A stretch of DNA of 64,000 bases. It comes from Cryptomeria japonica. Its lineage: Eukaryota > Streptophyta > Pinopsida > Cupressales > Cupressaceae. The position numbers were made by a program, and so were the translations under genes. Within the stretch, counting starts at the first letter, position 1; the number at the start of each line of letters is the position of its first letter. The stretch spans positions 833,268,136-833,332,135 of the forward strand of contig NC_081411.1 of assembly GCF_030272615.1 (NCBI RefSeq), given 5' to 3'. Under the pieces are notes generated by a model. That model saw only the letters and a list, made by a program, of their open reading frames with translations. It was not told the origin of the DNA and searched no databases. Below, in pieces: positions 1 through 10,516 of the stretch.

Positions 1-65
1 ATTTTTAATTGATTTTTTAAGTCAAATTAGTTATAATTTAGACATAGGTGTACATCTCATGCCGC
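1..65. other. Unassigned left-edge flank
   Basis: AT-rich sequence with no recognisable gene. It ends abruptly where similarity to the oxidase intron begins (position 66). It takes the place where the exon should be if this were a simple gene duplication, so it may be the end of an inserted element, but 65 bases are too few to decide. Confidence 0.4.
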
Positions 66-2377
66 ATAATTTTTTTTGTATGGATTTGAATTAACTTATT
101 TTTTTATTATTAAAAATATGGATAGTAAGACCTACCGAACAAATATTTTTAGATTTTTTTTTCTTTATTTTTCTTTTTATATGCATGTGTCAACAATGAC
201 CTTAATGTTTAATGGAAAACCTACCCAACAACATCCTTACAACTTATTACCCAACCCTCTAGTTTGAATCGAGAATATCACCTAGTGCCCTCTCCCATCT
301 CAACATCTCTCTTCCCTTCAAATAAATATATTCAAAATTATACTTTTTGAAAAACTTGTAATGAGGGCTTCATACTTACAAAACATAACTTCTAAATGAA
401 AGTGTATTATACTTTTTGGAAATATTATAATAAGGGCTACACACTCTTAAGGTTGAATATATCGAGGATGATATAGTTTGTTAGATGATACCACCATTTC
501 CAATGGAAGCCATGGGGGGATGGTAGATAAGGTAATTATTTGTGAAGGGAAAGGATACCATTTGGGAACTATAAATCCTCATGTTCATAGATATGTTCTT
601 TACATCGATAAATGACAATCTAATAACATGTGAAGAAGGGACCTAAATGAATAGTTGAGTGGAAATTTCCTCTTTTATTTGTTTTATATTTAAATAAAAG
701 GTTCTATTATATTTATCATCCCTTTTTCCTTCTATATAGTATTAACAACATTAGACAGGGTCCCGACCTTCTTATTTTTCAAATATTAGGAAGTTCTTGT
801 AAATACATTACCATACTTCAAGGTTGTAACACTAAGTGGCAGGTGTCAATCATCTAAGTGAGATGAACTTTGTAAGTTAGTTAGACATAAAGGTTATATG
901 CATTGTAAAAGAAGATTAAAAACTTTGTATATCCATTTTTTAGTGCAGATTAATTTTATGACTAAATCATTGTAAATGCACATGTATAATTTATTTGGTA
1001 AATCAATGGAAGACATTAATTTTTTTTTAATTTAATTTGTCTCCCATGCTCTTTAAATTTTTAGGTGATCATATGATTTCTAAATATGTATTTTCAATAT
1101 TAATATTAAGCTTTAATTAGTAATATAGTTAATAATTTCATGTTAGAATATTTTTAAGAACAATATATCTGATGGTTAGATCTCATATGCGGGATAAATA
1201 AGATTCAAGAATGAGTGATGTAATAGTAAATAGGAATGAAATTGAGAGCTTGGGACTTGGAAGCCAAGTCTTTGGAACATAATTTTTTTTTAATATTGTA
1301 GGTTATATGTGTAATTGTTTTGGTTCTCTATTTTTTGACTTTATTGCTTAGGATTTTAATTCCCCAATTTGCAATTTCCGTTATAATCATACAAAGACAC
1401 ATAAATACTTTACACTTCAAAATGATAAATCTCATTTTGTAATTTATTTTTTAAATATTCATTCATAATAGTTTTAATGGTACATAAAAAATTTCTTATG
1501 TCTTAACATCAAGCACTTTACTTATATACCTATGAATGTTATCTTCTTGCAACTCTAAGATCTAATACGATTTTGTATTAATGAAATAAAGTTTCCACAA
1601 TCGATACAATTATTGCAATTGCTTTTGGATTAGAATGTGTTGAAGAATTTTCGCATCGATCTTTTGGATCACACTCCATGATCCATCATCAAGATGATCA
1701 AGAGAGCACAAGGAGATAGAAAATCATCTTGATGATGGATCACAAAGTGTGATCTGAAATGTTGATGCAAAAATTCTTGAATACAATTGTAAGTTGATGA
1801 AATTAGGGCTTCACCAATTAGGATAGTAAAACCACCAATTACACAAGAACAACCTTAAATTTAAAAGAGGAATGCAAACCCAATAGATTTAGCCACGATT
1901 CAATTGGAGAAGAGGGTTGAGATGCTGATTGGATTTGTCTATTTGTGTCTTCCCCTTTTAGAGTTGAAGTTGTATTTGAATTGTAAAATTAGATCTATGA
2001 AAAATAATGAGGAATTGAACTACAAAAATGATAATATTCTTTTTTTAAATTGACACAGAGGTACAAAAAGGGATTGAGAAGGGAAAATGGATCATAAACT
2101 ATAACTAAAAATCTAGGCCAAATTGTCGAGATTCAAAGGGTAGGGTGACCTAGTCATGCAACTTCTGAGTAGACATGCAAGATGTTTTTCGGATCAAGGA
2201 GACACACGTAATGCACTATCAGAAGATTCAACAAAATTCTTAAGAGTAGGGTAGTAGGAGCTACTTGGACCTTCACTTTTCACCCTTATAAAAGTTAAAC
2301 CTATTTTTCATTCTCTATTTTGTCAGAATCTTCGATCATAGCACGTAAATCAATTTACTACACACACACACACACAC

Positions 2378-2416
<39 letters not shown>
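66..2416 (+). repeat. Copy 1 of a 2.3-kb duplicated intron segment
   Basis: This stretch matches 19530-21852 almost base for base over its whole length, with scattered substitutions and short indels. In the second copy the match starts at the splice donor of the gulonolactone-oxidase-like exon, so this is a paralogous piece of that gene's first intron. It contains no credible coding region: its short ORFs have no family features. It includes a 150-bp imperfect hairpin (1636-1785) and ends in a CA/GA microsatellite. The left edge lies within a few bases of the exon-intron boundary and the right edge in the microsatellite. The most likely source is a tandem duplication of the oxidase gene. Confidence 0.85.
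1636..1785. other. 150-bp long-hairpin sequence, copy 1
   Basis: Two arms of about 63 bases pair with each other around a loop of about 24 bases (CAAGAGAGCACAAGGAG and neighbours). The outer arms read TGTGTTGAAGAATTTTCGC and GATGCAAAAATTCTTGAATACA. The same hairpin, with better pairing, is at 21091-21240. It could be an old foldback element or a small-RNA precursor. The sequence shows only the fold. Confidence 0.75.

Positions 2417-2417
<1 letters not shown>
2361..2417. repeat. Compound (CA)n(GA)n microsatellite
   Basis: About nine CA units are followed, after TA, by about eighteen GA units. The equivalent microsatellite at 21817-21852 has a shorter GA part. An LTR element joins directly to the GA run at 2416. 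Confidence 0.95.
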
Positions 2418-2419
<2 letters not shown>

Positions 2420-3430
2420 AGAATCCAAGAACACTAAGAGGGGGGGTGACTCAGTTTTCTACCAATAATGACAATTTTGAACTTATTGGTTATTAACCAA
2501 TTAACAATAAATAAAATAAAAGTGCATACACCAAATAATACATAGAAAGGCAACACCATAACACCAAGATTCATACATGGAAAACCCTGCAAAGGGAAAA
2601 AAACACGGTAGGGCTGATACTTACAATATCTATATACTTGATCAAGGTATATGAATATTACATGTAGGGGATTCCACATGCAATCAGGCCAACTTCCTAG
2701 AGCTCATTGCTCAAACACAAAATGGGAAGTCTCACTGACTTACAAAAATATTACAAAGTAATCACAAAGTAGAATGAACTTATAAGATGCATCTGACCAT
2801 GTTGGATAAGTTCCAGTGAATTCTCTGACATCTTTCTTTGTATACCGGTTGCTTGATACTCTGTTTTGCCCCGTTTTGCTACCGGTTATGTTGTGCACGT
2901 GAAACTACACACACACACGCTTCTAATCACTGACCAAAATGTATACCGATACTCACTGAAATATTCAGAACCAAAAACTCACCTTCCATCATACATTTTG
3001 ATCTATCATTGAAATGATCTTCTTAAATATCCTTCCAACTTTACCATGTCGGCTTCAATGAGAAATATAAACATGTCAGCTACTGGCACATAATGAGTTT
3101 CAAACATAATCCTAATGACCATATTGACCATCACACGTTACCACAAAATCCATGAAAGAAATAATCGGGACAAAAATATTTCCTATATGGGTCCTATCCA
3201 TTATCGGGTTCCATATACACATTACCGTGATCACTACTTTTTACTAGGATCAAGACTTAGCCGGGTATGAAGTGAATGTCAGTGCCAGTGTAAAGTAATG
3301 TGAATACTAGTTAAGTGCAATGAATGTCGATTAACCAATAATGAAACTATTTACCCTAAGATGATGAGTTGCCATCAATGACAACCCAAAATGCCATTAA
3401 CTCTTACCAGATGAGTGTCAATTGCCAACT
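2416..3430 (-). repeat. 3' LTR of element A1
   Basis: This aligns along its length with 7976-8899. Outer ends are degenerate forms of TG...CA (AGTTAG at the low end, CCAACT at the high end). Immediately outside the high end is ATCTCCCCATTTGGC, which on the minus strand is a purine-rich tract of the polypurine-tract type. It is somewhat longer than its partner because of indels. Confidence 0.75.
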
Positions 3431-4461
3431 ATCTCCCCATTTGGCATTGATGGCAACACTCATGTGAAAAATGATGATAGCACCAACTTGCCTCAGAAAC
3501 TGCATAACCTCCTGACCTGTACATGAATCTACTATATACATTTGATGCTCCTCTTGAGAAATATATATACGTTTTTCACTTATTTGTCCCCCTTTGACAT
3601 CAATGACAAAGCGAGGTGCCCACAAAGAATTCTATATAGCTAGAAACATGAGTTGGTTCTATACAAACTTCAAAATATCTGCATACATATTCTTCAAAAA
3701 CTAAAAGTAGTTGTCCCAACCCTACTTAAGAGATTCAATAATGGAGATGAATCTATTGAAGATACTGGCATAATACTCTATTTCTTTTGAAGTAGTGCGA
3801 TCCTCCTTCTACAAGTTAGAAATACTCTCTGTTTTATGAAATAACAAATTGTCAAGCCGAGGACCAATCAAATTCTGGAGCTCATTTTATCTCCTTATTA
3901 TTTTGTCCCTATCCTTCTCCAATTTTAAAATGTGATCCATAACCACCAAAATTGGACCATCCAAAGAGTTTTTTAGGTTGACTGTCAGGTTGTAAGAGTT
4001 AGAAATCTGAATTAAGTTTTTCTTACAATCTGACAGTTGCTTGTCTATGGAGCTGGTGAGCTTATCAAAATCTAGACAAGTCTTATATACACTACCTCCT
4101 TCAGCCAAATCTACATCAATGGATTGCAAACAAGTATGGAGTTTCACCTTATCAATCTCAATCATTTGCAAAAATGTTAACTTCTGGGCCGCCACAAAAT
4201 TTTCTTTAGCCTCCATCATACATTCATCTTTATTGACCATAAAATAAATTTTATCCTTATACTTCTCTATTATAGATTTGGGGATCCAGGACTATTCTTC
4301 ATTTCCTCCTGAAATGTCTTGAAAAATGCCCATAAATTCACTTTGCGAAGCTTGTCCCCTTTCCTATCCAAAATTTGTACTATTTGAGTTGCTACCAGGT
4401 GGTCAAAAGCCCATTGAATCTTGCCAAAACCGGGAACAATGCCCAAAAAGTAAAATACCAA
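3431..4461 (-). pseudogene. C-terminal remnant of the family's second ORF (element A1)
   Basis: Two broken reading frames (4461-4270 and 4240-3887) belong to one decayed protein. The first reads VPGFGKIQWAFDHLV, then WAFFKTFQEEM. After two stops it continues as KYKDKIYFMVNKDECMMEAK, seen partly in another frame. The + strand copy at the window end has VPGIGYKELGYDIPVG, then FFQALKAKVKK, then KYKDKICFVIKKDEIWMEA, so the order and spacing match. The rest (4240-3887) is lysine- and leucine-rich and likely coiled coil. No known domain is recognised. It starts only about 80 bases after the gag stop, whereas the other copy has more than 200 residues before this point, so an internal deletion fused the two regions. 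Confidence 0.65.
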
Positions 4462-4537
4462 ACAGATAACTAGAGATCCATACCGGAAGGTATTCGCATG
4501 ATCTTCAATGATTTGCCTTCCCTTAAAGAAAAGTGCC

Positions 4538-4866
4538 TTAGTTACCAGTTGTATATGCTACCAGTGTAGGACCTGATGACTCTACCGGTTGTTTTGCCCA
4601 TGGTGTATCATATCTTCTTACCCATCTCATCTCATGTTGCTTCTTGATGTCTTCCACTTTTGCTTTTCCCTTCTCATCTACATTTCCATTAGTTGCCGAT
4701 GGGTTCTTACTTCTGCAATATTTAGCAATATGTCCAAGCTTGTTGCATGCATAACAGACAATATTGTTCTTCTGAATTGCTTTGTTAAACCTTCGATTTC
4801 CTTGATTTCCATTTGATCTGCATTGGTTAGCCATGTGTCCAAATTTTCTACATGTATGACATCTTA
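4538..4866 (-). pseudogene. Gag C-terminal part with zinc knuckles (element A1), distal piece
   Basis: The reading frame has CHTCRKFGHMANQC and then CYACNKLGHIAKYC, two CCHC zinc knuckles (C-x2-C-x4-H-x4-C) of the retroviral nucleocapsid type that bind nucleic acid. After them comes a basic and acidic tail ending near 4538. The proximal piece of the same Gag is at 7152-7970, and the two are separated by an inserted LTR. The knuckles themselves are intact. Confidence 0.8.
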
Positions 4867-5852
4867 CTATAGATGTATAAATCTGACCACTTTCTTAAAT
4901 AAATATTTAATATTTATTTTAACCCCATCCCTCCAAATAATTAAATCTTATTTAATTAATTTATTCATTTTCATCTATTTGATTAAATAAATTATTTAAT
5001 TTATTTAATTAAATTCACTTAAACCTTTTCTATCCTTTAATTAAATAAATCACTTTATTTAATTAATTCATCTTTCTTCCTTTTAATTAAATCTACATTT
5101 AATTAAATTGACCCTTGCATATAAATAAATCTAATTTACTTATAAGAATCCCCCCACTTGTATTTATGCAAGTTGCATCTATTTTAGTTGAAATAAAACA
5201 TTTTATTTTTATTAAAAAATATTTCTCCCACTTGCATTTTCCTACATCTCCCACTTGCCTCCTAAACGTCTTCTAGAGTCTTCTAGATTCTTCTAAACTA
5301 TCTTAATTGGCCTAATCAATTCCTAATCATTTCCTTTTCCTAAATTTTAGTAGGTCACTTCTCAAATTTGGAGGAAAGTCTTCTAAATGCATTTAAGGCT
5401 ATATTTCTTCAACAAGCTAACTTGTTGAGTTCCCTCAAATTTGGAAGGACTCTACAAATTTGTCCCCAAAGTCTTCTAAACCATTAATGGTTAACTCAAC
5501 CTCCCCTCATGGTTAGAGAATTTCTCTCTAACTTAACCCTCATCTAACCCAAGGGTCTTATCAAGCACCCATGGCTTTAACCTTGGTTATCCTATTAACC
5601 CTCGCACAAGAGTTTACCCCTTGGGTAAAAACTTTATCCAATGGATGACCCTAACCTAACCATAACCTTACCTCCTAAGGTAACCTTCATGTCTTCTTAG
5701 GCATTTAATGCCTCTTGCATCTCCTCTCAAGCCACCTCTTGTTGACATTTGTCATCATTTGATTGGTGAAATTGTAAACATGGATTGAGTAACTTTCAAT
5801 CCTAGCCCTTGTTAAGATTATTCAATCTTGACCATCCATTGCCCTATTTTCC

Positions 5853-5862
5853 CTATATATAG
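5853..5862 (+). promoter_or_regulatory. LTR TATA box, copy 1
   Basis: CTATATATAG in the middle of the LTR, followed about 30 bases later by a pyrimidine-rich stretch (CTCATTCTTCATTCTCC), is a typical RNA polymerase II core-promoter layout. It sets the LTR orientation as +. Confidence 0.6.
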
Positions 5863-6634
5863 AGCTCTCATTCTTCATTCTCCATAATATCCAAGTTTCA
5901 TGCATCTACATTATAGTCTAATTTACTAAGCATTTTAGCCTCTCTTTGTTAAAATATCATCATAAACATTTAGAAGCATTTCATTTTATATCATAGAATA
6001 TTCATGCTAGTATATCATGTTAGGATAATTTGTTAATCTCATTATCATATCACTATCTTCATCTTAACTTAATCATCATATCTTTTAATATATCAAATAT
6101 ATCTTAGAAGGCATTCATGCATATAGATCATTATATCACTCATTATTGGAGTTGTCATTCCTAAGTCACTTGCTCAATGATCTGAGAGCAAAACATTGGC
6201 TTTAGGGATCCTGTGAGATAGAGAACAATGGGACACCCCTTGAGAAGTTAAACTAGTTTAAATTAGTTTATACATGCACTAAGAGTCTCATTGCTATGTA
6301 GGTCTTTTGATCTTGATTTATTCGTTTTGATCACCACATTTTCCCACATACACTTACATTTCCAAGACCCCTTACATTAACCCTTGCACAAGAGTTTACC
6401 CCTTGGGTAAAAAATTTATCCAATGGATGACCCTAACCTAACCATAACCTTACCTCCTAAGGTAACCTTCATGTCTTCTTAAGCATTTAATGCCTCTTGC
6501 ATCTCCTCTCAAGCCACCTCTTGTTGACATTTGTCACCATTTGATTGGTGAAATTGTAAACATGGATTGAGTAACTTTCAATGCTAGCCCTTGTTAAGAT
6601 TATTCATTCTTGACCATCCATTACCCTATGTTCC

Positions 6635-6644
6635 CTATATATAG
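6635..6644 (+). promoter_or_regulatory. LTR TATA box, copy 2
   Basis: The same CTATATATAG with the same downstream context, 782 bp after the first, created by the tandem duplication. Confidence 0.6.
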
Positions 6645-7151
6645 AGCTCTCATTCTTCATTCTCCATAATATCCAAGTTTCATGCATCTACATTATAGTC
6701 TAATTTACTAAGCATTTTAGCCTCTCTTTGTTAAAATATCATCATAAACATTTAGAAGCATTTCATTTTATATCATATGATATTCATGCTAGTATATCAT
6801 GTTAGGATAATTTGTTAATCTCATTATCATATCACTATCTTCATCTTAACTAAATCATCATATCTTTTAATATATCATATATATCTTAGAAGACATTCAT
6901 GCATATAGATCATTATATCACTCATTATTGGAGTTGTCATTCCTAAGTCACTTGTTCAATGATCTGAGAGCAAAACATTGGCTTTAGGGATCCTGTGAGA
7001 TAGAGAACAATGGGACACCCCTTGAGAAGTTAAACTAGTTTAAATTAGTTTATACATGCACTAAGAGTCTCATTTCTATGTAGGTCTTTTGATCTCAATT
7101 TATTCATTTTGATCACCACATTTTCCCACATACACTTACATTTCCAAGACC

Positions 7152-7970
7152 GATGAATGTTGTATTGTTCTGATTATTCCTATTTCTACTTTGACTAGCC
7201 ATATGACCATATTTATTGCAAACAAAGAATGTACCATTGAATTTGTGAGCATTAGGATGTCCTATCGGTGATTTCTGGTTCTGGTTGTTATGTTTTTGCT
7301 TTTGTCCAGATGATTGATCTTGTTGGGCAGTACCAGAGCTTTCTCCATTTTCATAACCAAGGCCTCTTTTGTCATTAGCATCTCTCTGATTCTTCAGCAG
7401 TTCATCAAGTTTAGCAAAGCTTTCCTTGTACTCATTTGCAATAACCAAGTGATCTCTCATGACTATAATCTATCTCTCAAGTTCCTGTTCATTGTTTTGG
7501 GACAAGATCAACTCAAGTTTCAGCATATCATTCTCATGTGTCAGTCTGTTGCATTCCTCAAATCTATCGTCCAACGCTTGAGCTAGGTTTTCTTTATTTT
7601 TCTTTTTGTCCTCAATATCCTTGCACATTATCATAGATAGGGCTTGCATCTCATTCTTCAAGATATTGTTTTCCTAAGTGAGTTTCTAACATTGATCCTT
7701 CATAGCATCTTCCTCATCATTGTTCTGATTTTGCAATTGATCACAGAGTTCCCTTCTCTTAGCCTTAACAACTGAAAGCTTTCCTTGCAATGAAATGATG
7801 TGTTCTCTGGCTTTCTTTAGTTCATTTTTTAGTTTGCTGTTCTCCATTTTCTCATTATCAAGATCCTCTAGAGCAAGTTGAAGTTGCTACTATAGACCAT
7901 TTTCTATTGAGTCTAAATTATGGATCTTCTTTAAGTGGTTAAACTTCTTTCGAGGAACTAAGCTTGGATA
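7152..7970 (-). pseudogene. Gag coiled-coil N-terminal part (element A1), proximal piece
   Basis: Frames 7661-7470 and 7460-7152 encode a lysine/glutamate/leucine-rich coiled coil (KNEMQALSMIMCKDIEDKKK, then NDMLKLEL). A linker and a zinc knuckle whose first cysteine is lost (FFVCNKYGHM) follow. The + strand copy at 61249-61899 has the matching KNEMQDMTMRFCKEIEDRKK and NDMLKTDL. Stops split the frame near 7465 and before 7661. The protein would be the particle-forming Gag of the family. Confidence 0.7.
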
Positions 7971-7975
7971 CCAAT
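7961..7975 (-). other. Primer-binding-like site of element A1
   Basis: On the minus strand the LTR end is followed by ATTGGTATCCAAGC, a degenerate form of TGGTATCAGAGC, the usual plant initiator-tRNA-Met primer site. The related + strand element has the consensus intact at 61180. Confidence 0.55.
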
Positions 7976-8899
7976 TTTTTGGAATCCAAGAACACTGAGA
8001 GGAGGGGTGAATCAGTGTTCTACCGATAATGACAGTTTTGAACTTATTGATTATTAATCAGTAAACAATAAATAAAATTAAAGTGCATACACCAAATAAT
8101 ACATAGAAAGGCAACACCATAACACCAATATTTATACATGGAAAACCCTACAAAGGGAAAAACCATGGTGGGGCTGATACCCACAATATAGAGTTGTTTG
8201 CTCAAACACAAAATGGGAAGTCTCGCTGACTTACAAAACATTACAAAGTGATCACAAAGTAGAATGAACTTATAAGATGCATCTGACCATGCTAGATAAG
8301 TTCCAGTGAATTATGTGATATCCTTCTCTGTATACCAGTTCTCTAATACTCTTTTTTTCCCTGTTCTGCTATCGGTTATGCTATGCATGTGAAACTACAC
8401 ACAGACACTTCTAATCACTAACCAAAATGTATACCAATACTCACTAAAATATTCACAACCAAAAATTCACCTTCCATCGCGCATCTGATCTATCACTGAA
8501 ATGATCTTCTTAAATATCCTTCCAACTTTACCATGTCAGCTTCAATAATAAATATAAACATGCTGACTGCCGACACATAATGAGTTTCAAATATAATCCT
8601 AATGACCATGTCAACCATCACACATTACCCCAAAATCCATGAAAGAAATAATCGAGACCAAAAGATTTCCTATCTGAGTCCTATCCATTACCGGGTTCCA
8701 TATACACATTACCGGGATTAGGACTTAGCTAGGTATGAAGTGAATGTCGGTGCCAGTGTAAAGCAATGTGAATACCAGTTAAGTGCAAGGAATGTCGGCT
8801 AACCAAATAATGAAACCATTTACCCTGAGATGATGAGTTGCCATCAATGACAACCCAAAATGCCATTAACTCTTATCGGATGAGTGTCAATTTCCAACA
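7976..8899 (-). repeat. LTR shared by element A1 (as 5' LTR) and a second element (as 3' LTR)
   Basis: This aligns with 2416-3430. On its low side lie the primer-binding-like site and gag of A1. On its high side lie a polypurine-type tract (ATCTCCCCCTTTGGC) and an internal 3' region like that at 3431-3870. One LTR therefore ends one internal region and starts another, as left by recombination between LTRs of tandem elements. Confidence 0.75.
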
Positions 8900-9027
8900 A
8901 TCTCCCCCTTTGGCATTGATGGAAACACTCATGTGAAAAATGATGATAGCACCAATCTACCTTAGAAACTGCATGACCTCTTGACCTGTATATGAATCTT
9001 CTATATACATCCGATGCCCCCCTTGAG

Positions 9028-9063
<36 letters not shown>

Positions 9064-9326
9064 CATCAATGACAAAGCGGGGTGCCCACAAAGAATTCTA
9101 TACAGTTATAAACATGAGCTGGTTCTATACAAACTGCAAAATATCTGCATACATATTCTTCAAAAATGAAAAGTAGCTATCCCAACTCTGCTTAAGAGAT
9201 TCAAGAATGGAGATGAATCCATTCAAGATATTGGCATAATACTCTATTTCTTCCAAAGTAGTGGGATCCTCCTTCTGCAAGTTAGAAATAGACACTGTTT
9301 TATGAAACAACAAATTATCAAGCCTG
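8900..9326 (-). pseudogene. 3' internal fragment of a second family member (element A2)
   Basis: The sequence matches 3431-3865 (for example CAAAGAATTCTATA and the stretch around TGGGATCCTCCTTCTGCAAG). It carries a short frame, part of 9346-9125, with leucine/isoleucine-rich residues of the family's second-ORF tail. A (TA)n run at 9031-9061 replaces part of the A1 sequence. Similarity to A1 stops near 9326, where an unrelated repeat region begins, so A2 is truncated. Confidence 0.65.
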
Positions 9327-10256
9327 AAACCAAACATTTTGATCATCTTTGTCTTATACAGGAGATGTCATTCTTGAAACCAAACTTGATCTCAATCTTA
9401 TCAGTTCTATCAATCCATTTTGTCTAATCCATTCTATCATGTCTTATACATGATGTATCTTTCCTGAAACTAGATGTTTTGATCAAGTCTTATACAGGAT
9501 ATATCATTCCTGAAACTAGACATTTTGATCATCTTTGTCTTATACAAGAGGTGTCATTCCTGAAATCAAACTTAATCTTGTTCTTATCCATCTGATCAAT
9601 CTTATCAATCCAATCAATTCAATCAATCTTATCAAACCCATGCATGTCATAAACTATCCACTCTTCTATCTTTCAAATAGCTTTCTTCTTCTTTCGAGAG
9701 ATCATTCATGCCTTTAGTGCATGAACAATCTCCCGAGGGGGGCATTATCATATCGAATCTCTATATCAATTTCATATCAGTTTCATATCGACACCGGCTT
9801 CATATTGACTTTTCATATCAAATCAATTCTTCATATTTGGGGCATCATATCGAATCTCGATATCAATTTCATATCAGTCTCATATTGACACTGGCTTCAT
9901 ATCAATTTTTCATATCAAATCAATTCTTCATATCTGGGGCTTCATATCGAATCTCAACATCAATTTCATATCAATCTCATACCAACTTTTCATATCGAAT
10001 CATTTCTTCATATCTGGGACATCATATCGACAATTTTGATGACAACAATATAATATCAAATCTCCATACCAATCTCATATCAGCTTCATATCGATAAAAT
10101 CACATCAGTTCTTCATATCAAAAACAATTTTTGTCCAAGGAATCGTATCGACAATTTTGATACATAGCATCATATCGATAAAATTTTGGCAGCATATCCA
10201 TCAATTTTCTTTGAATCAACATGTGCACATACGTCACTTCAAAGAGCAGCAAAATG
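9327..10256 (+). mobile_element. Repeat-rich 3' region of a gypsy-type element
   Basis: No coding region is seen. The first 270 bases hold degenerate repeats of TTTGATCA...GTCTTATACAGGA...CATTCCTGAAAC. A CGAGGGGGGC tract is at 9734, and a 97-bp tandem array follows. The region ends AGCAGCAAAA directly before TGTAGACG, the usual form of a polypurine tract against a gypsy LTR. The body of this element is absent on the left, where it abuts truncated element A2. Confidence 0.5.
9749..10200 (+). repeat. 97-bp tandem array built from TCATATCGA/TCATATCA motifs
   Basis: CATATCGAATCTC recurs at 9749, 9846 and 9943, a constant 97-bp period, then degenerates (next at 10023, after a deletion of about 17 bp). 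Within each unit the heptamer TCATATC appears many times, so the long unit grew from a short one. The frame seen at 9708-10097 is a by-product. Confidence 0.85.
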
Positions 10257-10516
10257 TAGACGTATAAATCTGACTACCTTCTTAAATAAATATTTAATAT
10301 TTATTTTAACCCCATCCCCCCAATTTTAATTAAATCCTATTTAATTAATTTCTTCATTTTCATCTATTTGGTTCAATTTATTTAATTAAATTCACCTAAA
10401 CCTTTTCTAGCCTTTAATTAAATAAATCACTTTATTTAATTAATTCCCCCTTTCTTCCTTTTAATTAAATTGACCTTTGCATATAAATAAATTTAATTTA
10501 TTTATAAAATTCCCCT
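10257..10516 (+). repeat. LTR fragment, left part (split by copia insertion)
   Basis: It starts TGTAGACGTATAAATCTGAC and matches 4867-5160 of the solo LTR, including the TTTAATTAAATAAAT palindromes. It is interrupted at 10517 by the copia element and resumes at 18256. Confidence 0.8.

Larger units (their letters stand above)
4867..7151 (+). mobile_element. Solo LTR with internal 782-bp tandem duplication, inserted in gag
   Basis: The left end (TATAGATGTATAAATCTGAC) matches the LTR start at 10257 (TGTAGACGTATAAATC), and the match runs to about 5445 against 10257-10516 plus 18256-18475. Upstream lies AT-rich U3-like sequence with TTTAATTAA palindromes. A TATA box is at 5853. The block 5594-6375 is repeated at 6376-7151, duplicating the TATA box. 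No coding region or primer-binding site is seen, so it is most simply a solo LTR. About 20 residues of Gag expected from the related copy are missing at the insertion point, and no target duplication was found. Confidence 0.65.
5594..7151 (+). repeat. 782-bp direct tandem duplication inside the solo LTR
   Basis: Unit 1 (5594-6375) and unit 2 (6376-7151) are nearly identical, both starting ATTAACCC and ending with TCCAAGACC. Only a few substitutions are visible. The period is supported by three anchors exactly 782 bp apart: the unit start, the TATA box (5853/6635) and TCCAAGACC (6361/7143). Confidence 0.9.
2416..8899 (-). mobile_element. Non-autonomous LTR retrotransposon without pol (element A1)
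   Basis: Read on the minus strand, this is LTR (8899-7976), a primer-binding-like site, a coiled-coil/zinc-knuckle Gag, the C-terminal part of an unknown second ORF, a polypurine tract and LTR (3430-2416). No protease, integrase, reverse transcriptase or RNase H is seen. A solo LTR of another family (4867-7151) is inserted in gag; without it the element is about 4.2 kb. The + strand element at 60397-64000 has a related LTR, Gag and second ORF, which identifies the family. Compared with that copy, the N-terminal half of the second ORF is missing here, so A1 is itself an internal-deletion derivative. It must have depended on proteins from other elements to move. Confidence 0.75.

Noticed and set aside
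9708-10097. A 129-residue frame with repeated SYQ/ISNQF patterns
   Set aside because: It coincides with the 97-bp tandem array. The repeat unit is not a multiple of three, and the frame is incidental.
9749-10200. A CRISPR-like array of short repeats
   Set aside because: Repeats have no unique spacers of constant size, and the context is a plant retrotransposon.
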